Part shown: in pieces, positions 1 through 8,556 of the stretch
Position numbering within the stretch: the first letter of the stretch is position 1
Layout: every line of letters begins with the position of its first letter
NCBI RefSeq assembly: GCF_007655485.1
Contig: NZ_VJXQ01000002.1
Location: 531,434-595,433 of the forward strand
Source of the DNA: Halobellus captivus
GTDB lineage: Archaea; Halobacteriota; Halobacteria; Halobacteriales; Haloferacaceae
Reading direction: 5' to 3'
Length of the DNA stretch: 64,000 bases
Position numbers and translations under genes: made by a program
Notes under the pieces: model-generated
Databases searched by the model: none
What the model saw: the letters and a program-made list of their open reading frames with translations, nothing else
Told to the model about the DNA's origin: nothing

Positions 1-76
1 ACCCGATAACTGAGAGCGCATTCAACTCCTTGCCGCATACTTCACAAGGCTTATTCACTCTTTCCGAAACAGTCAT
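1..76 (-). CDS. Possible zinc-finger protein, 5' part only, cut by window edge
   Basis: A minus-strand frame opens with ATG at 76 and stays open to the window edge. It encodes about 25 residues with a CxxC pair (CEVCGKEL) that resembles the start of a small zinc finger. Only 6 bases separate its start from that of the divergent aglB, so either each promoter lies inside the neighbouring gene or one of the starts is wrong. The composition looks coding, but the fragment is too short to assign a family. It may be chance. Confidence 0.33.
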   Translation of the reverse strand, partial: MTVSERVNKPCEVCGKELNALSVIG

Positions 77-82
77 TCCATA

Positions 83-3000
83 ATGGGTTCGCGCAGTGAA
101 ACAGACGATGCTGGGGGACAGTCCATCCTCGATATCGTAGAGGACTGGTATCATATCCCTGCACTCCTCCTCGTTGTCGTCGCGATGGCGGCAATCCGAC
201 TGCAGTCGTATAGTAACTTCATTCGAAACGGAGAGGTGTTCTTCTCCGGGAACGACGCGTGGTACCACCTTCGGTCGACAGTATACACCGTCCAAAACTG
301 GCCATCGACGATGCCGTTCGACCCGTGGACGAACTTCCCGTACGGGACGTACGTCGGCCAGTTCGGGACCCTATATGATCAGATCGTCGCGACAGCCGCC
401 CTCGTCATCGGACTGGGTTCGCCGAGCCCCGAACTCATCGCGAAGACGCTTCTCGTTGCACCTGCGGTCGCAGGCGCGCTCACGGCAATCCCGGTTTATG
501 TCATCGGAAAGCGCATCGCAGGTCGGTTCGCTGGGCTCTTCGGCGCGGTCGTGCTCCTGTTACTCCCAGGATCGTTCCTCAACCGAACCCTCGTCGGCGT
601 CGCCGACCACAACGCCGTCGAGCCACTGGCGATGGCCCTCGCAGTCGCCGGTTTCGTGATCGCCCTCCAGAAAGCCCAACAGACGCTCCCCGTCTGGGAA
701 GTCGTCCGGGAGGAAGTGATCGAGAACCGCGAACTCGACTCGTTGGAAGAGCCGCTGAAATGGAGTCTCCTCGCCGGATTCCTCACCGGCATCTACGTCT
801 GGGTGTGGCCACCGGCGGTTGTACTCGTGGGCATCGTCGGTGTCTTCGCGATTGTCAAGATCACGAGTGACGTCGTCACCGGCCAGACACCGGAGCCGAC
901 GGCATTCGTCGTGGCGACGAGTATGCTGGTCGTTACGATAATGGCTCTACTCGCGTTCGAGCAGTCGGGCTTTACGACGACGATCCCGTCGCTCATCCAA
1001 CCCCTGGCAGCGCTCGGCGTGGCAGTCGCAGCGATCGCCTTATCGTGGCTCGCCCGCGTCTGGGAAGGGACTGAGTTAGATACGGATCTGTACCCGATCG
1101 CTGTCGCGGCGATCGGTGCCGTCGGAGTCGGTATCTTGGCGATCCTCCCGATCGGTCTCCTCGACCTCGTCGTCGGCAACCTCCTCGGTATCGTCGGCTT
1201 CTCTGCGAGCGCCACCGCTCGAACCATCGGCGAGGCCCAGCCGTTCATCTCTCCTGGTTCGCTCCAACGCTACGGCGTCGATGCCGCCGGACGGATTTCG
1301 CTCGAATACGGTCTGACGTTCTTCACGGGCATCCTCGCAGTCGTGTGGCTCCACGCTCGCCCGCTCGTAAAGAAGGGAACGACCAGAGCGTACGGCTACA
1401 TCAGCGGCGCACTCGCCGTCATCGCGCTGCTCTTCCTCGTCCCCGCGATTCTCGGCGGAATCGAGAGCGCCACCGGTATCGACGACCAAGTCGCTGGCCT
1501 GCTCATCATCTCGGCGCTCATCGTCGGTGCGACCCTTATGACGAACTACGACGCGGACAAACTCTTCCTCGTGGTCTGGGCAGTGTTCATCACGTCGATG
1601 GCGTTCACCCAAGTCCGCTTCAACTACTATCTGGCAACCACCGTCGCCGTCTTCAACGCCTACCTGTTCGGACAGGTCCTCTCGTGGCTTGATCTCAACG
1701 TCTCCGCGCGTGAGGCCGTCGACGACATCGACGGCTATCAGGTGCTAGCGATCGTCGCCACCGTCCTGCTGATTCTCGGTCCCGCACTGGCCGTGCCGAT
1801 AACTGTTGGCAACACGTCGACGTCGCCCGCGTGGGAGTCCGCGCAGAACAACGGTCCCGGCGCGGTCACCGTCTGGGACGAATCCCTCGAATGGATGCAG
1901 GGCAACACGCCCGAAGAGGGGAATCTCGGAGGAGCTGGTAACGAAGGGGAAATGGAATACTACGGCACCTACGAGCGCACTGAGGACTTCGAGTACCCTG
2001 AAGGAGCCTACGGCGTGATGTCTTGGTGGGACTACGGCCACTGGATCACCGTCGAGGGCGAACGCATCCCGAACGCGAACCCGTTCCAGGAGGGCGCGGG
2101 CGACGCCGCGAACTTCCTGCTCGCTCCCGATGAGGAACAATCCGAGGACGTCCTCGCCTCTCAGAGCGACACGGGCGAGCAGACCCGCTACGTGATGGTC
2201 GACTGGCAGATGGCGACGCCGGGATCGAAGTTCGGCGCGCCGACGGTGTTCTACAACGCGGAGGAGAACGTCTCGCGCGAGGACTTCATCCGGACGATGT
2301 ACCGCTTCGACGACGAGAACGAGGGGCAGTTCGTCGGGACCACCTCCGTTCGGACGGACCGTTTCTACGACAGCACGATGACGAGGCTGTACTACTACCA
2401 CGGCAGCGCGCAGGATCCCTCGCCGATCGTCGTCGACTGGGAGGACCGCCAGGTCCAGACCCAAGGCGGCGACGCGGTGACCGTCCCCGCCAACCCGCAG
2501 GGTGAGGACACCTTCGTCCGGACGTTCGATAATATGAGTGCCGCCGAGGAGTACGTCGAGGAGGACGGCTCCGCACAGGTCGGCGGGGTCGGCTCCTTCC
2601 CGACCGAGCGCGTCGACGCGCTCGAACACTACCGGCTGGCGCACGTGAGCGACACGTCCGCGGCGAACTCCATCCTCCGGACCACCGGCCGCAACTCACA
2701 GATCGCGGGCGTCAACCCGCAGGCGGTCGTGCCGAACAACCCCGCGTGGGTGAAGACCTTCGAGCGTGTGCCCGGGGCGACGGTACAAGGCAGCGGTGCG
2801 CCCGCGGACACGACGGTGACCGCACAGACCGAGCTACGGATTCCGAATACGAACTCGACGTTCACCTACACCCAGCACGCGGAAACGAACTCGGACGGCG
2901 AATTCGAGATGACGCTGCCGTACTCGACGACCGGCTACGACGAGTACGGGCCAGAGAACGGCTACACGAACGTCAGCGTGCGCGCGACCGGCCCGTACAC

Positions 3001-3247
3001 GGTCGCGACGTCGCCCACACTGAGCGATAACGGCACGCTCGTCTCCTACCAGTCGAACCTCTCGGTCTCGGAGGGCGACGTCAACGGTGACGGAGACGGC
3101 ACCGTCAGCGTCGAACTCGAACAGAGCGAACAGGAACTCAATATCGGCGGCGGCTCCGGAGACGACGGCTCGACGGACGAGTCGACAACGGATGGTTCTT
3201 CGACTGACGGCGCGGCGGCCGATACCTCGTCCGATACGCAGGGTTGA
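83..3247 (+). CDS. aglB: Oligosaccharyltransferase AglB (STT3 family)
   Basis: Membrane enzyme that transfers a dolichol-phosphate-linked glycan to Asn of N-x-S/T sequons on secreted proteins at the outer face of the membrane. At 1054 aa it has the usual size and plan: an N-terminal multi-helix membrane domain (about residues 25-590) and a large soluble C-terminal domain. The first external loop holds the acidic metal/catalytic motif SGNDAW (Asp58). The STT3 signature WWDYGH is at residues 648-653. The tail is Ser/Thr/Asp-rich (GSTDESTTDGS type). The start at 83 suits the short cytoplasmic N terminus seen in the family. It lies directly upstream of the S-layer glycoprotein gene, its expected main substrate. 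Function is confident from the motifs; the glycan is unknown. Confidence 0.96.
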   Translation: MGSRSETDDAGGQSILDIVEDWYHIPALLLVVVAMAAIRLQSYSNFIRNGEVFFSGNDAWYHLRSTVYTVQNWPSTMPFDPWTNFPYGTYVGQFGTLYDQIVATAALVIGLGSPSPELIAKTLLVAPAVAGALTAIPVYVIGKRIAGRFAGLFGAVVLLLLPGSFLNRTLVGVADHNAVEPLAMALAVAGFVIALQKAQQTLPVWEVVREEVIENRELDSLEEPLKWSLLAGFLTGIYVWVWPPAVVLVGIVGVFAIVKITSDVVTGQTPEPTAFVVATSMLVVTIMALLAFEQSGFTTTIPSLIQPLAALGVAVAAIALSWLARVWEGTELDTDLYPIAVAAIGAVGVGILAILPIGLLDLVVGNLLGIVGFSASATARTIGEAQPFISPGSLQRYGVDAAGRISLEYGLTFFTGILAVVWLHARPLVKKGTTRAYGYISGALAVIALLFLVPAILGGIESATGIDDQVAGLLIISALIVGATLMTNYDADKLFLVVWAVFITSMAFTQVRFNYYLATTVAVFNAYLFGQVLSWLDLNVSAREAVDDIDGYQVLAIVATVLLILGPALAVPITVGNTSTSPAWESAQNNGPGAVTVWDESLEWMQGNTPEEGNLGGAGNEGEMEYYGTYERTEDFEYPEGAYGVMSWWDYGHWITVEGERIPNANPFQEGAGDAANFLLAPDEEQSEDVLASQSDTGEQTRYVMVDWQMATPGSKFGAPTVFYNAEENVSREDFIRTMYRFDDENEGQFVGTTSVRTDRFYDSTMTRLYYYHGSAQDPSPIVVDWEDRQVQTQGGDAVTVPANPQGEDTFVRTFDNMSAAEEYVEEDGSAQVGGVGSFPTERVDALEHYRLAHVSDTSAANSILRTTGRNSQIAGVNPQAVVPNNPAWVKTFERVPGATVQGSGAPADTTVTAQTELRIPNTNSTFTYTQHAETNSDGEFEMTLPYSTTGYDEYGPENGYTNVSVRATGPYTVATSPTLSDNGTLVSYQSNLSVSEGDVNGDGDGTVSVELEQSEQELNIGGGSGDDGSTDESTTDGSSTDGAAADTSSDTQG

Positions 3248-3630
3248 GTGGCTCGCCGTTCGAATCTGTGATGGCGAACGTGGTCTGATTTTATCATCGT
3301 ACTCGTCGGGTTTTGCGATTCCTGCTCATTGAGTGACGTTTGAAGTGGACGTATGCGTGTGTCACATATCTAAAAAATAGCACTCACGCACTCAATTATC
3401 GCCCACAATTGTGTGTGATGCTCTATCACAATATATCGGTCTCTCGGGGGCGTTTGCGGCCGATTAGCGTCAGACGACTACACAAAGTATTTACCGGACG
3501 TAGTACTTGGTTGTCCCGTACCCCTACCCATGGTGGCACCAGCGAGTACTGCGGACCGCCCGATCGGTCAACTGGCCGAACTCCGGTGCGCGTAAAACTG
3601 CTGTCGCCGATTGTGGTAACACAACAAACT
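3248..3630 (+). promoter_or_regulatory. Promoter and leader region of the S-layer gene
   Basis: No convincing gene lies in these 383 bases between aglB and the S-layer start. The stretch 3360-3440 is AT-rich and contains a perfect palindrome, CACAATTGTG (3404-3413). A TATA-like box AAGTATTTA at 3485-3493 would place transcription start near 3515-3520, leaving a leader of about 110 bases before the ATG at 3631. A long leader is unusual for haloarchaea, where most mRNAs are leaderless, but fits a very highly expressed surface-protein gene. The open frame continues upstream of 3631, but that extension lacks a signal peptide and is not used. Confidence 0.55.
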
Positions 3631-5955
3631 ATGACAGGAAATACAAACAAGACCCGCGCGGTCATTCTCGCGGCGCTTATGGTTTTCAGCGTTTTCGCTG
3701 GGACCGTGGCGTTCACGGGAACGGCTGCTGCGGCTAATGCGACCTATGCTGGTGGCGCCGTCCACTACGACAACGCCAGCGATGGGTCCAGTAATTTCGT
3801 TATCGAGGTACCGTTCGAAGACAATGCTGGTCTTGCCAGTGAAAATCTGACTGCGCAGAACTTCACCCTCTACGACGGAGACACTAACGTCTCTGGTCAG
3901 GTGAACTACGGTGACAGTTGGACTGACGGCAACACCGTCTACCTGAACACCAGTGGCTCTGCTATCGCGTCGAACGATCTGGAGCTCGAACTGTCGAGCC
4001 AGGTTGTTGACAGCAGTAGCAGTCAGACCATCACCGTGGCATTCGCGGCTGAGTCGTACAACACGAGTCAGCTCAACACGGATCGAAACGTCTACCAGGG
4101 CACGACAATCGCCGTTTACAACGGAAGTACGCCACCGAGTGACTTCGATATCACGGGCGATGACTACTTCCGAAGCTTCTCTGCCGGAACAAACAGTGAA
4201 GTTTTCTACGTAAACACCGCTAACCTTGAAACTGGCACGTACGACTTCGACGGCCAGTCGAATTTCACGGTTCGCGACCTCGGTCTGTCGGTCTCCGTTG
4301 ACGAACTGAACGTCACCACTGAGGACGACATCGAAGGAACCGTCGAGGCGACGGCATCCAACCGCAACATCCTCGTCGAACTCGTCGACAGTGACGGCGA
4401 CACCGTCGAGAGTGACGGTGCTTCTCTCAGTGGTCAGGGCGACTACGACTTCAGCTTCAGTGCTGACCGAGACACGGGCGATTACACGGTTCAGGTGACG
4501 GACAACGCGTCCGCTGTCGAAGTCGAATCTTCGACGGTCACCATTAGCGAACCCGCTGACGACGACGTCAACTTCGCCGACGGTGTCATCACCGAACAGC
4601 GCGGTGACGTCTTCGAGTTCACCGTCGAACTCGACAGCACCGACACCGCGAGTGTCGAGTTCGGTTCGAGCAGCGACGGAGTCGTCGCTAACGCCACCCT
4701 TGTTGACGACAACAACGATGGTGAAGTGACGGCCTACCTCGATACGAGTGCACTGTCCGACGATGTTGGCAGTGACACCGTGTTCATGCTCGACTCCGAC
4801 AGCGACGACGTGATCGACGAGCAGTACCTCGCAACGAACACGTCGGACCTCGTCGATGCGGGCGACTACGACTTCGAGGCCTACGCAGCTGATAGTACCT
4901 CGGGCGACGACTCCACGGACATCGCGACGGTCACGCTCCAAGAGCGCGGCACGGACGCGGTGAACACGTGGACCCTCCCGGACGGAACCTCTGTCTCTGA
5001 TCTCGAGGACGTCACGGCAGCCGTCGAAGACGGTGAACTGACTGAATCCTCCGAAATCGCCAACGGCGACCAGCTCGTCGTTGAAATTCAGGCCTCCGGT
5101 CTTGAAGGCGCACTCGGCGCCCAGGACAGTGAATCACTGGATGCAGACACGTATCTCACCGCATCTGCTCACTCCCTCACGATTGAGGAAGCCAGCCCCG
5201 GTGCGAACCAGGAAGCCTACACGCTCAACCTTGGCGGCGACAATACGTCTGTCCTCGCCAACGGTGACGAAGACACCTACTACGTCGTTGTCCAGACTGG
5301 CGACGTCAACACCTCTGAAGGTGACCTGATTGAGGACGACACGGAACTGACCGCTAACTACACGGTCCTCAACCAGAACGACTACCTGTCTGACGAATAC
5401 GACGACGACGAGCAGGAGACGACCGAGACCAACTTCGAGGTCGTCGAACCTGAGGCTTCGGTCGACGAGCCATTCAACGTCACGAACGCTGCCGAGCAGA
5501 GCGTCACCGGTACGACCTCGCTCGCCCCGGGTACGGAGCTCAGCCTCCGCATCCGCAGCACTGGTGACACCAGCCCGAGCTTCCTGAAGTCCGCTTCGCC
5601 TGTCGTCCAGTCTGACGGCACCTGGAGCGCAACGTTTGACTTCAGCGAACAGAGCGTCGGTGACGAGTACGATATCACTATCCGCAGCAGTGGTAGCATC
5701 CTCGGCAGCGACGTGACTGAGTCCGGCACGGTCGTCGAAGCGGTCGACGACTCCACGACCACGGCTGAACCGACGGACGAGCCGACGGACGAGCCGACGG
5801 ATGAGCCAACCGACGAGCCAACCGACGAGCCGACGGACGAGCCCGCTGACGGCGACTCCGATGGCGACTCTGACACGTCCACGCCCGGATTCGGTGTGGT
5901 CGTCGCGCTCACCGCGCTCCTCGCCGCCGCTCTGCTCGCGGTCCGCCGCGACTGA
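3631..5955 (+). CDS. csg: S-layer (cell surface) glycoprotein, PGF-CTERM anchored
   Basis: The 774 aa product forms the haloarchaeal surface lattice. The start at 3631 gives a classic surface-glycoprotein signal peptide (basic MTGNTNKTR, hydrophobic core, cleavage after the TAAAA stretch near residue 34). The body is very acidic, beta-rich and carries many N-x-S/T sequons. It ends in six PTDE repeats, then TPGFGVVVALTALLAAALLA and a basic tail. That arrangement is the PGF-CTERM signal recognised by archaeosortase A, which removes the segment and allows lipid anchoring. aglB immediately upstream supplies the N-glycosylation. Base composition is slightly lower in GC and uses simple, highly expressed-type codons. 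A hairpin/T-tract terminator follows. Confidence 0.95.
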   Translation: MTGNTNKTRAVILAALMVFSVFAGTVAFTGTAAAANATYAGGAVHYDNASDGSSNFVIEVPFEDNAGLASENLTAQNFTLYDGDTNVSGQVNYGDSWTDGNTVYLNTSGSAIASNDLELELSSQVVDSSSSQTITVAFAAESYNTSQLNTDRNVYQGTTIAVYNGSTPPSDFDITGDDYFRSFSAGTNSEVFYVNTANLETGTYDFDGQSNFTVRDLGLSVSVDELNVTTEDDIEGTVEATASNRNILVELVDSDGDTVESDGASLSGQGDYDFSFSADRDTGDYTVQVTDNASAVEVESSTVTISEPADDDVNFADGVITEQRGDVFEFTVELDSTDTASVEFGSSSDGVVANATLVDDNNDGEVTAYLDTSALSDDVGSDTVFMLDSDSDDVIDEQYLATNTSDLVDAGDYDFEAYAADSTSGDDSTDIATVTLQERGTDAVNTWTLPDGTSVSDLEDVTAAVEDGELTESSEIANGDQLVVEIQASGLEGALGAQDSESLDADTYLTASAHSLTIEEASPGANQEAYTLNLGGDNTSVLANGDEDTYYVVVQTGDVNTSEGDLIEDDTELTANYTVLNQNDYLSDEYDDDEQETTETNFEVVEPEASVDEPFNVTNAAEQSVTGTTSLAPGTELSLRIRSTGDTSPSFLKSASPVVQSDGTWSATFDFSEQSVGDEYDITIRSSGSILGSDVTESGTVVEAVDDSTTTAEPTDEPTDEPTDEPTDEPTDEPTDEPADGDSDGDSDTSTPGFGVVVALTALLAAALLAVRRD
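5770..5841 (+). repeat. Six 12-bp repeats encoding PTDE in the S-layer protein stalk
   Basis: Six near-identical 12-bp units (variants of CCGACGGACGAG) encode PTDE six times just before the PGF-CTERM helix. In S-layer glycoproteins this Thr-rich stalk is usually O-glycosylated and spaces the lattice from the membrane. Units differ only at synonymous positions (GAC/GAT, ACG/ACC, CCG/CCA), so copy number may vary between strains. Confidence 0.9.
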
Positions 5956-5971
5956 GCTGAACGGCTGAACC

Positions 5972-6008
5972 ACCGGAACTGATTCCGGTCCTTCGATTTT
6001 CCTTTCTT
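5972..6008 (+). terminator. Hairpin and T-tract terminator of the S-layer gene
   Basis: A perfect 7-bp stem (ACCGGAA / TTCCGGT) with a CTGA loop at 5972-5989 is followed by a T-rich tract (5991-6008, including TTTT and two TTT runs). It lies 17 bases after the S-layer stop codon and is the clearest terminator in the window. Confidence 0.75.
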
Positions 6009-6120
6009 TCGACGCTACATCCGAGAGCGACAGCGCTAGCCACTGGCTCTGCGAGTGAAAACCGCTCCCTACGAGCTCTGTCCGTCTACTTATATGTGCG
6101 CAGTACGGTGACGAAAACGA

Positions 6121-6389
6121 TCACCGTAACCGAAGGGGCGTCTGATCCGGCATCTTCTCAGCACTCTCAGCGCTGCACGGTACTTCTCGAAGGGATCATC
6201 TCCGTCCGACGTGGTCGGTTCTCTCTCTTGGATTATGTAGCCGGAATCGACCTCCTCAAACGCGACCTCATCGCCCGGCTCAATTCCGAGCGCATCCCGG
6301 ATTCTCTCGGCGATGGTGACGTGGCCCTTGGTGGTGACGCGTGGCAGATGTGTACTAGCGAGGTAACACCTGATGGGTATTACGTCCAC
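6121..6389 (-). pseudogene. AbrB/SpoVT-type antitoxin remnant, frameshifted
   Basis: The frame opens at a GTG (6389) and contains a swapped-hairpin AbrB DNA-binding core: RVTTKGHVTIAERIRDALG, then EPGDEVAFE. This is the usual domain of haloarchaeal VapB-like antitoxins. After DDPFEKYR the reading frame turns into a basic nonsense tail (stop at 6090). Moving one frame near 6171-6177 restores a family-like tail (AESAEKMPDQ) that soon stops at 6121. No toxin gene follows. I read it as an orphan antitoxin broken by a small indel, in an accessory patch. If the frame is intact, it is an AbrB protein with an unusual basic C terminus. Confidence 0.6.
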
Positions 6390-6498
6390 TCTCAGACACC
6401 CATAGAAAGTGACACTAAGCCACCGAATCGAGATCCGCTCTGTTCGAGTTTTTAGAACTATCGAGAGCCGCTATGGGACGGATTGGTGGTGGCGCCGC

Positions 6499-6762
6499 CT
6501 ACTCCCGATCGTCATCGGACTTCTCACGCACTGCGAGGATATCCCTTGCGACGTCCGCAACGCGCTGCTGGTGGGCGGCTGACGTCTGTAGGCTTTGAGC
6601 TGCATCGAGTTGGCCGTTGACAATCGCATTCTGCTGTGACCCCCACTTCTCCGGCGGTTCTGATCGGATGTATTCAACCCACCGCTTGATACCCTCGATG
6701 CGTTGCTCGCGGTTTCGTTCGTGCTTCGCATCGAGGCGCTTATGCGCGTTTGAGTCGCTCAT
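6499..6762 (-). CDS. Small hydrophilic protein paired with nucleotidyltransferase
   Basis: An 87 aa charged, probably helical protein (KHERNREQRIEGIKRWVEYI near the N terminus, then a Gln/Ala-rich central helix). I do not recognise a named family with certainty. Its ATG at 6762 overlaps the end of the upstream nucleotidyltransferase gene by 23 bases, so the two are translationally coupled. An alternative ATG at 6777 adds five residues. The pairing of a minimal nucleotidyltransferase with a small helical partner resembles MNT/HEPN-like and other nucleotidyltransferase toxin-antitoxin loci, but no HEPN RxxxxH motif is evident. Confidence 0.65.
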   Translation of the reverse strand: MSDSNAHKRLDAKHERNREQRIEGIKRWVEYIRSEPPEKWGSQQNAIVNGQLDAAQSLQTSAAHQQRVADVARDILAVREKSDDDRE

Positions 6763-7342
6763 ATTCGTCTTCGACATCGAGCCGCGTTACCCACATTTCG
6801 AGGCGAGACACACTAAGACTTTCCGCGAAAAGCGTATACAGGTGGACCGCATCCTCAATGTCCTTCTGCGCGCCGAGATGAAGTTTGTAGGCAATCTGTA
6901 GCTCCAACGGTCCAATCGCGAGGGGGGTATCGTCGATTTCGGCCGTGATCGCGTTTTCGAGGGATGCGCGGTCGAACTCGTCGCGTGGGAACTTGACTTC
7001 GAGATGCGGCGTGATCTGGTCCGTCGGCGCAACCCAAATGTTATCGCCGTGATCGAGCATCTCGTACATCGATGTGAGCGGCATCGCCGGTCCCCAAAAG
7101 CCCTCCTCGTCAAGCGTCTCTACGAGCGCTTCTGCAGTTTCTTCGTCTATTCGTTCGATGAGGACGTCGACGTCTTCGGTAGAGCGCGCCCGCCCGGCGA
7201 GGATCGAGACGTAACCCGCGATGTAGACGTGCTCGATATCGAACCGATCGAGAACGTGAGAAAACGCAATCGCTAACTCGTCTAGCTGGTTTAGCTCACG
7301 TTCGACGGCGAGTGTTCCGTTCCGTAGTTCGATACCGCCCAT
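6740..7342 (-). CDS. Nucleotidyltransferase-fold protein (DUF6036-like)
   Basis: A 200 aa protein with the minimal nucleotidyltransferase signature. The helix-strand IAGYVSILAGRARSTEDVDVLIE (about residues 41-63) supplies the G...D-x-D metal-binding pair, and LEVKF near residue 114 could provide the third carboxylate. Proteins of this type transfer NMP to tRNA, protein or antibiotic targets; several are toxins. It is the first gene of a two-gene minus-strand unit with the small protein at 6499. Lower GC than its neighbours and its place beside a tRNA gene suggest acquisition by transfer. The substrate cannot be read from sequence. Confidence 0.75.
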   Translation of the reverse strand: MGGIELRNGTLAVERELNQLDELAIAFSHVLDRFDIEHVYIAGYVSILAGRARSTEDVDVLIERIDEETAEALVETLDEEGFWGPAMPLTSMYEMLDHGDNIWVAPTDQITPHLEVKFPRDEFDRASLENAITAEIDDTPLAIGPLELQIAYKLHLGAQKDIEDAVHLYTLFAESLSVSRLEMWVTRLDVEDEYERLKRA

Positions 7343-7550
7343 AGACGTCGATCAACAGGTGGACAGATAAATCGTCGGGAGTGATTTCGTGATTTTCACC
7401 TGAGACGATCGATCCAGAATCGGAGAGTCCGCACGTCGACTCCTCGGAGGCCAAGTATCGTTTCTTCGCGATGATCGCGGTCGCGGGGAACGTGATCACG
7501 AGTGAAACGGTACAACCGATCGTATCACGTCGTTCGTGACAGCAGTACTC

Positions 7551-7555
7551 AAAAA
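7551..7555 (-). terminator. T-run terminator of tRNA-Met
   Basis: On the minus strand a run of five T residues begins two bases after the tRNA discriminator base. This is the common oligo-T stop signal of archaeal tRNA genes. Confidence 0.6.
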
Positions 7556-7556
7556 G

Positions 7557-7711
7557 TGCCCGGGGTGGGCTCCGAACCCACGATCTCCGCATGTCCCAGG
7601 TCCGAGGCTCGGCGGGCCCCGTGGGGAGCGGCGGAGGCTTCCAAGGCGTACCGCACCGAATCTCAGGAAACCCTATGAGTGCGGCGCTATGTCCAGCTAA
7701 GCCACCCGGGC
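7557..7711 (-). tRNA. tRNA-Met (CAT) with an 81-nt intron
   Basis: On the minus strand the ends pair as a 7-bp acceptor stem (GCCCGGG / CCCGGGC, discriminator A). D arm and T arm (GTGGG TTCGGAG CCCAC) are present. The anticodon stem CCGCA/TGCGG flanks a loop with anticodon CAT. Exon 1 is 7711-7674 and exon 2 is 7592-7557. The intron (about 7673-7593) sits after position 37, the canonical site, and is GC-rich and foldable. Boundaries could shift by 1-2 bases depending on the bulge-helix-bulge. CCA is not encoded. Haloarchaeal elongator tRNA-Met is known to carry an intron here, so this is elongator Met. Confidence 0.93.
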
Positions 7712-7817
7712 TCATCTCCTCGTAAGCCGATGACGTTCTTAAACCTTCGCAAGTCCGACGACGGCGTCGCGGTCGTCGTCTGTCGATCTCGGGTCATCGC
7801 TCGCGTACGCAACGCCC

Positions 7818-8486
7818 TCAAACCTCGTTACCGTTGTCTCCACCCGCACCACATCGATCCAGATACCAGTCGTACGCGACCGGTCCCAAGAGGAGCACCG
7901 CCGTCAGTCCCGCGGCGACGACCACGCGGGGATCGAACACGTTGCTGACGTCACTTACGAGGAGCGACTCCGCGGACGCGCCCGCGAGCACACCCGCGAC
8001 GACCCACGGAACCTCACCGATCGCAGTCCCGACGAGGAACGTCGAGAGGCGAACGCCCGCGATACCTGCCGCGACGCTCACGACGTCGGAGGGGGCCGGT
8101 ACGAGTCGACTGGCGACGACGCTTCGCACGCCGCCCGCTCGATCGACGAACGCCTCACCCGCGTCTGCGAGCCCGCCCGTCCGTCCGTAGCGCCGCGCGA
8201 GGAGAAACGGCGGCACGCTCGTCAGCGTGACGAGCGCGAGCGCCAGCGGGAATCCGACCGGACCCAGGCCGTAGCCGAGAAGGACGGCCAAAAGCGTCGT
8301 CGGCCACGCGAGGAGGGGACGCACGGCGGCGAGTGCGATCGAGGCGGCGACGAGCCGCCACGGATCGGCGACGAGCCACGAGGCGCGCGAGAGCACCATC
8401 TCCGGCGAAACGACGACCGCGGCGGCGACGACCGCGGCGATCGTCCCCCCGACGACGACGCGCACGCGCAGGCGGGACCGGTCCAT
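7818..8486 (-). CDS. TVP38/TMEM64 (VTT-domain) membrane protein
   Basis: A 222 aa protein with about five to six hydrophobic helices. The VTT/DedA-like core is visible: RPLLAWPTTLLAVLLGYGLG (about residues 55-75), a re-entrant-type segment, then SRLVPAPSDVVSVAAGIAG (about 125-143), where the family has its conserved Arg and Pro/Gly positions. Family members include lipid scramblases and transporters; the substrate here is unknown. It stands alone beside the tRNA and is divergent from the next gene. Confidence 0.85.
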   Translation of the reverse strand: MDRSRLRVRVVVGGTIAAVVAAAVVVSPEMVLSRASWLVADPWRLVAASIALAAVRPLLAWPTTLLAVLLGYGLGPVGFPLALALVTLTSVPPFLLARRYGRTGGLADAGEAFVDRAGGVRSVVASRLVPAPSDVVSVAAGIAGVRLSTFLVGTAIGEVPWVVAGVLAGASAESLLVSDVSNVFDPRVVVAAGLTAVLLLGPVAYDWYLDRCGAGGDNGNEV

Positions 8487-8556
8487 CGTCTCCGCGTCGC
8501 CGCCCCGCGGGCATAACAGTTATTTTGTCGCTGCGGGACCGACGACCGGTCGAACC

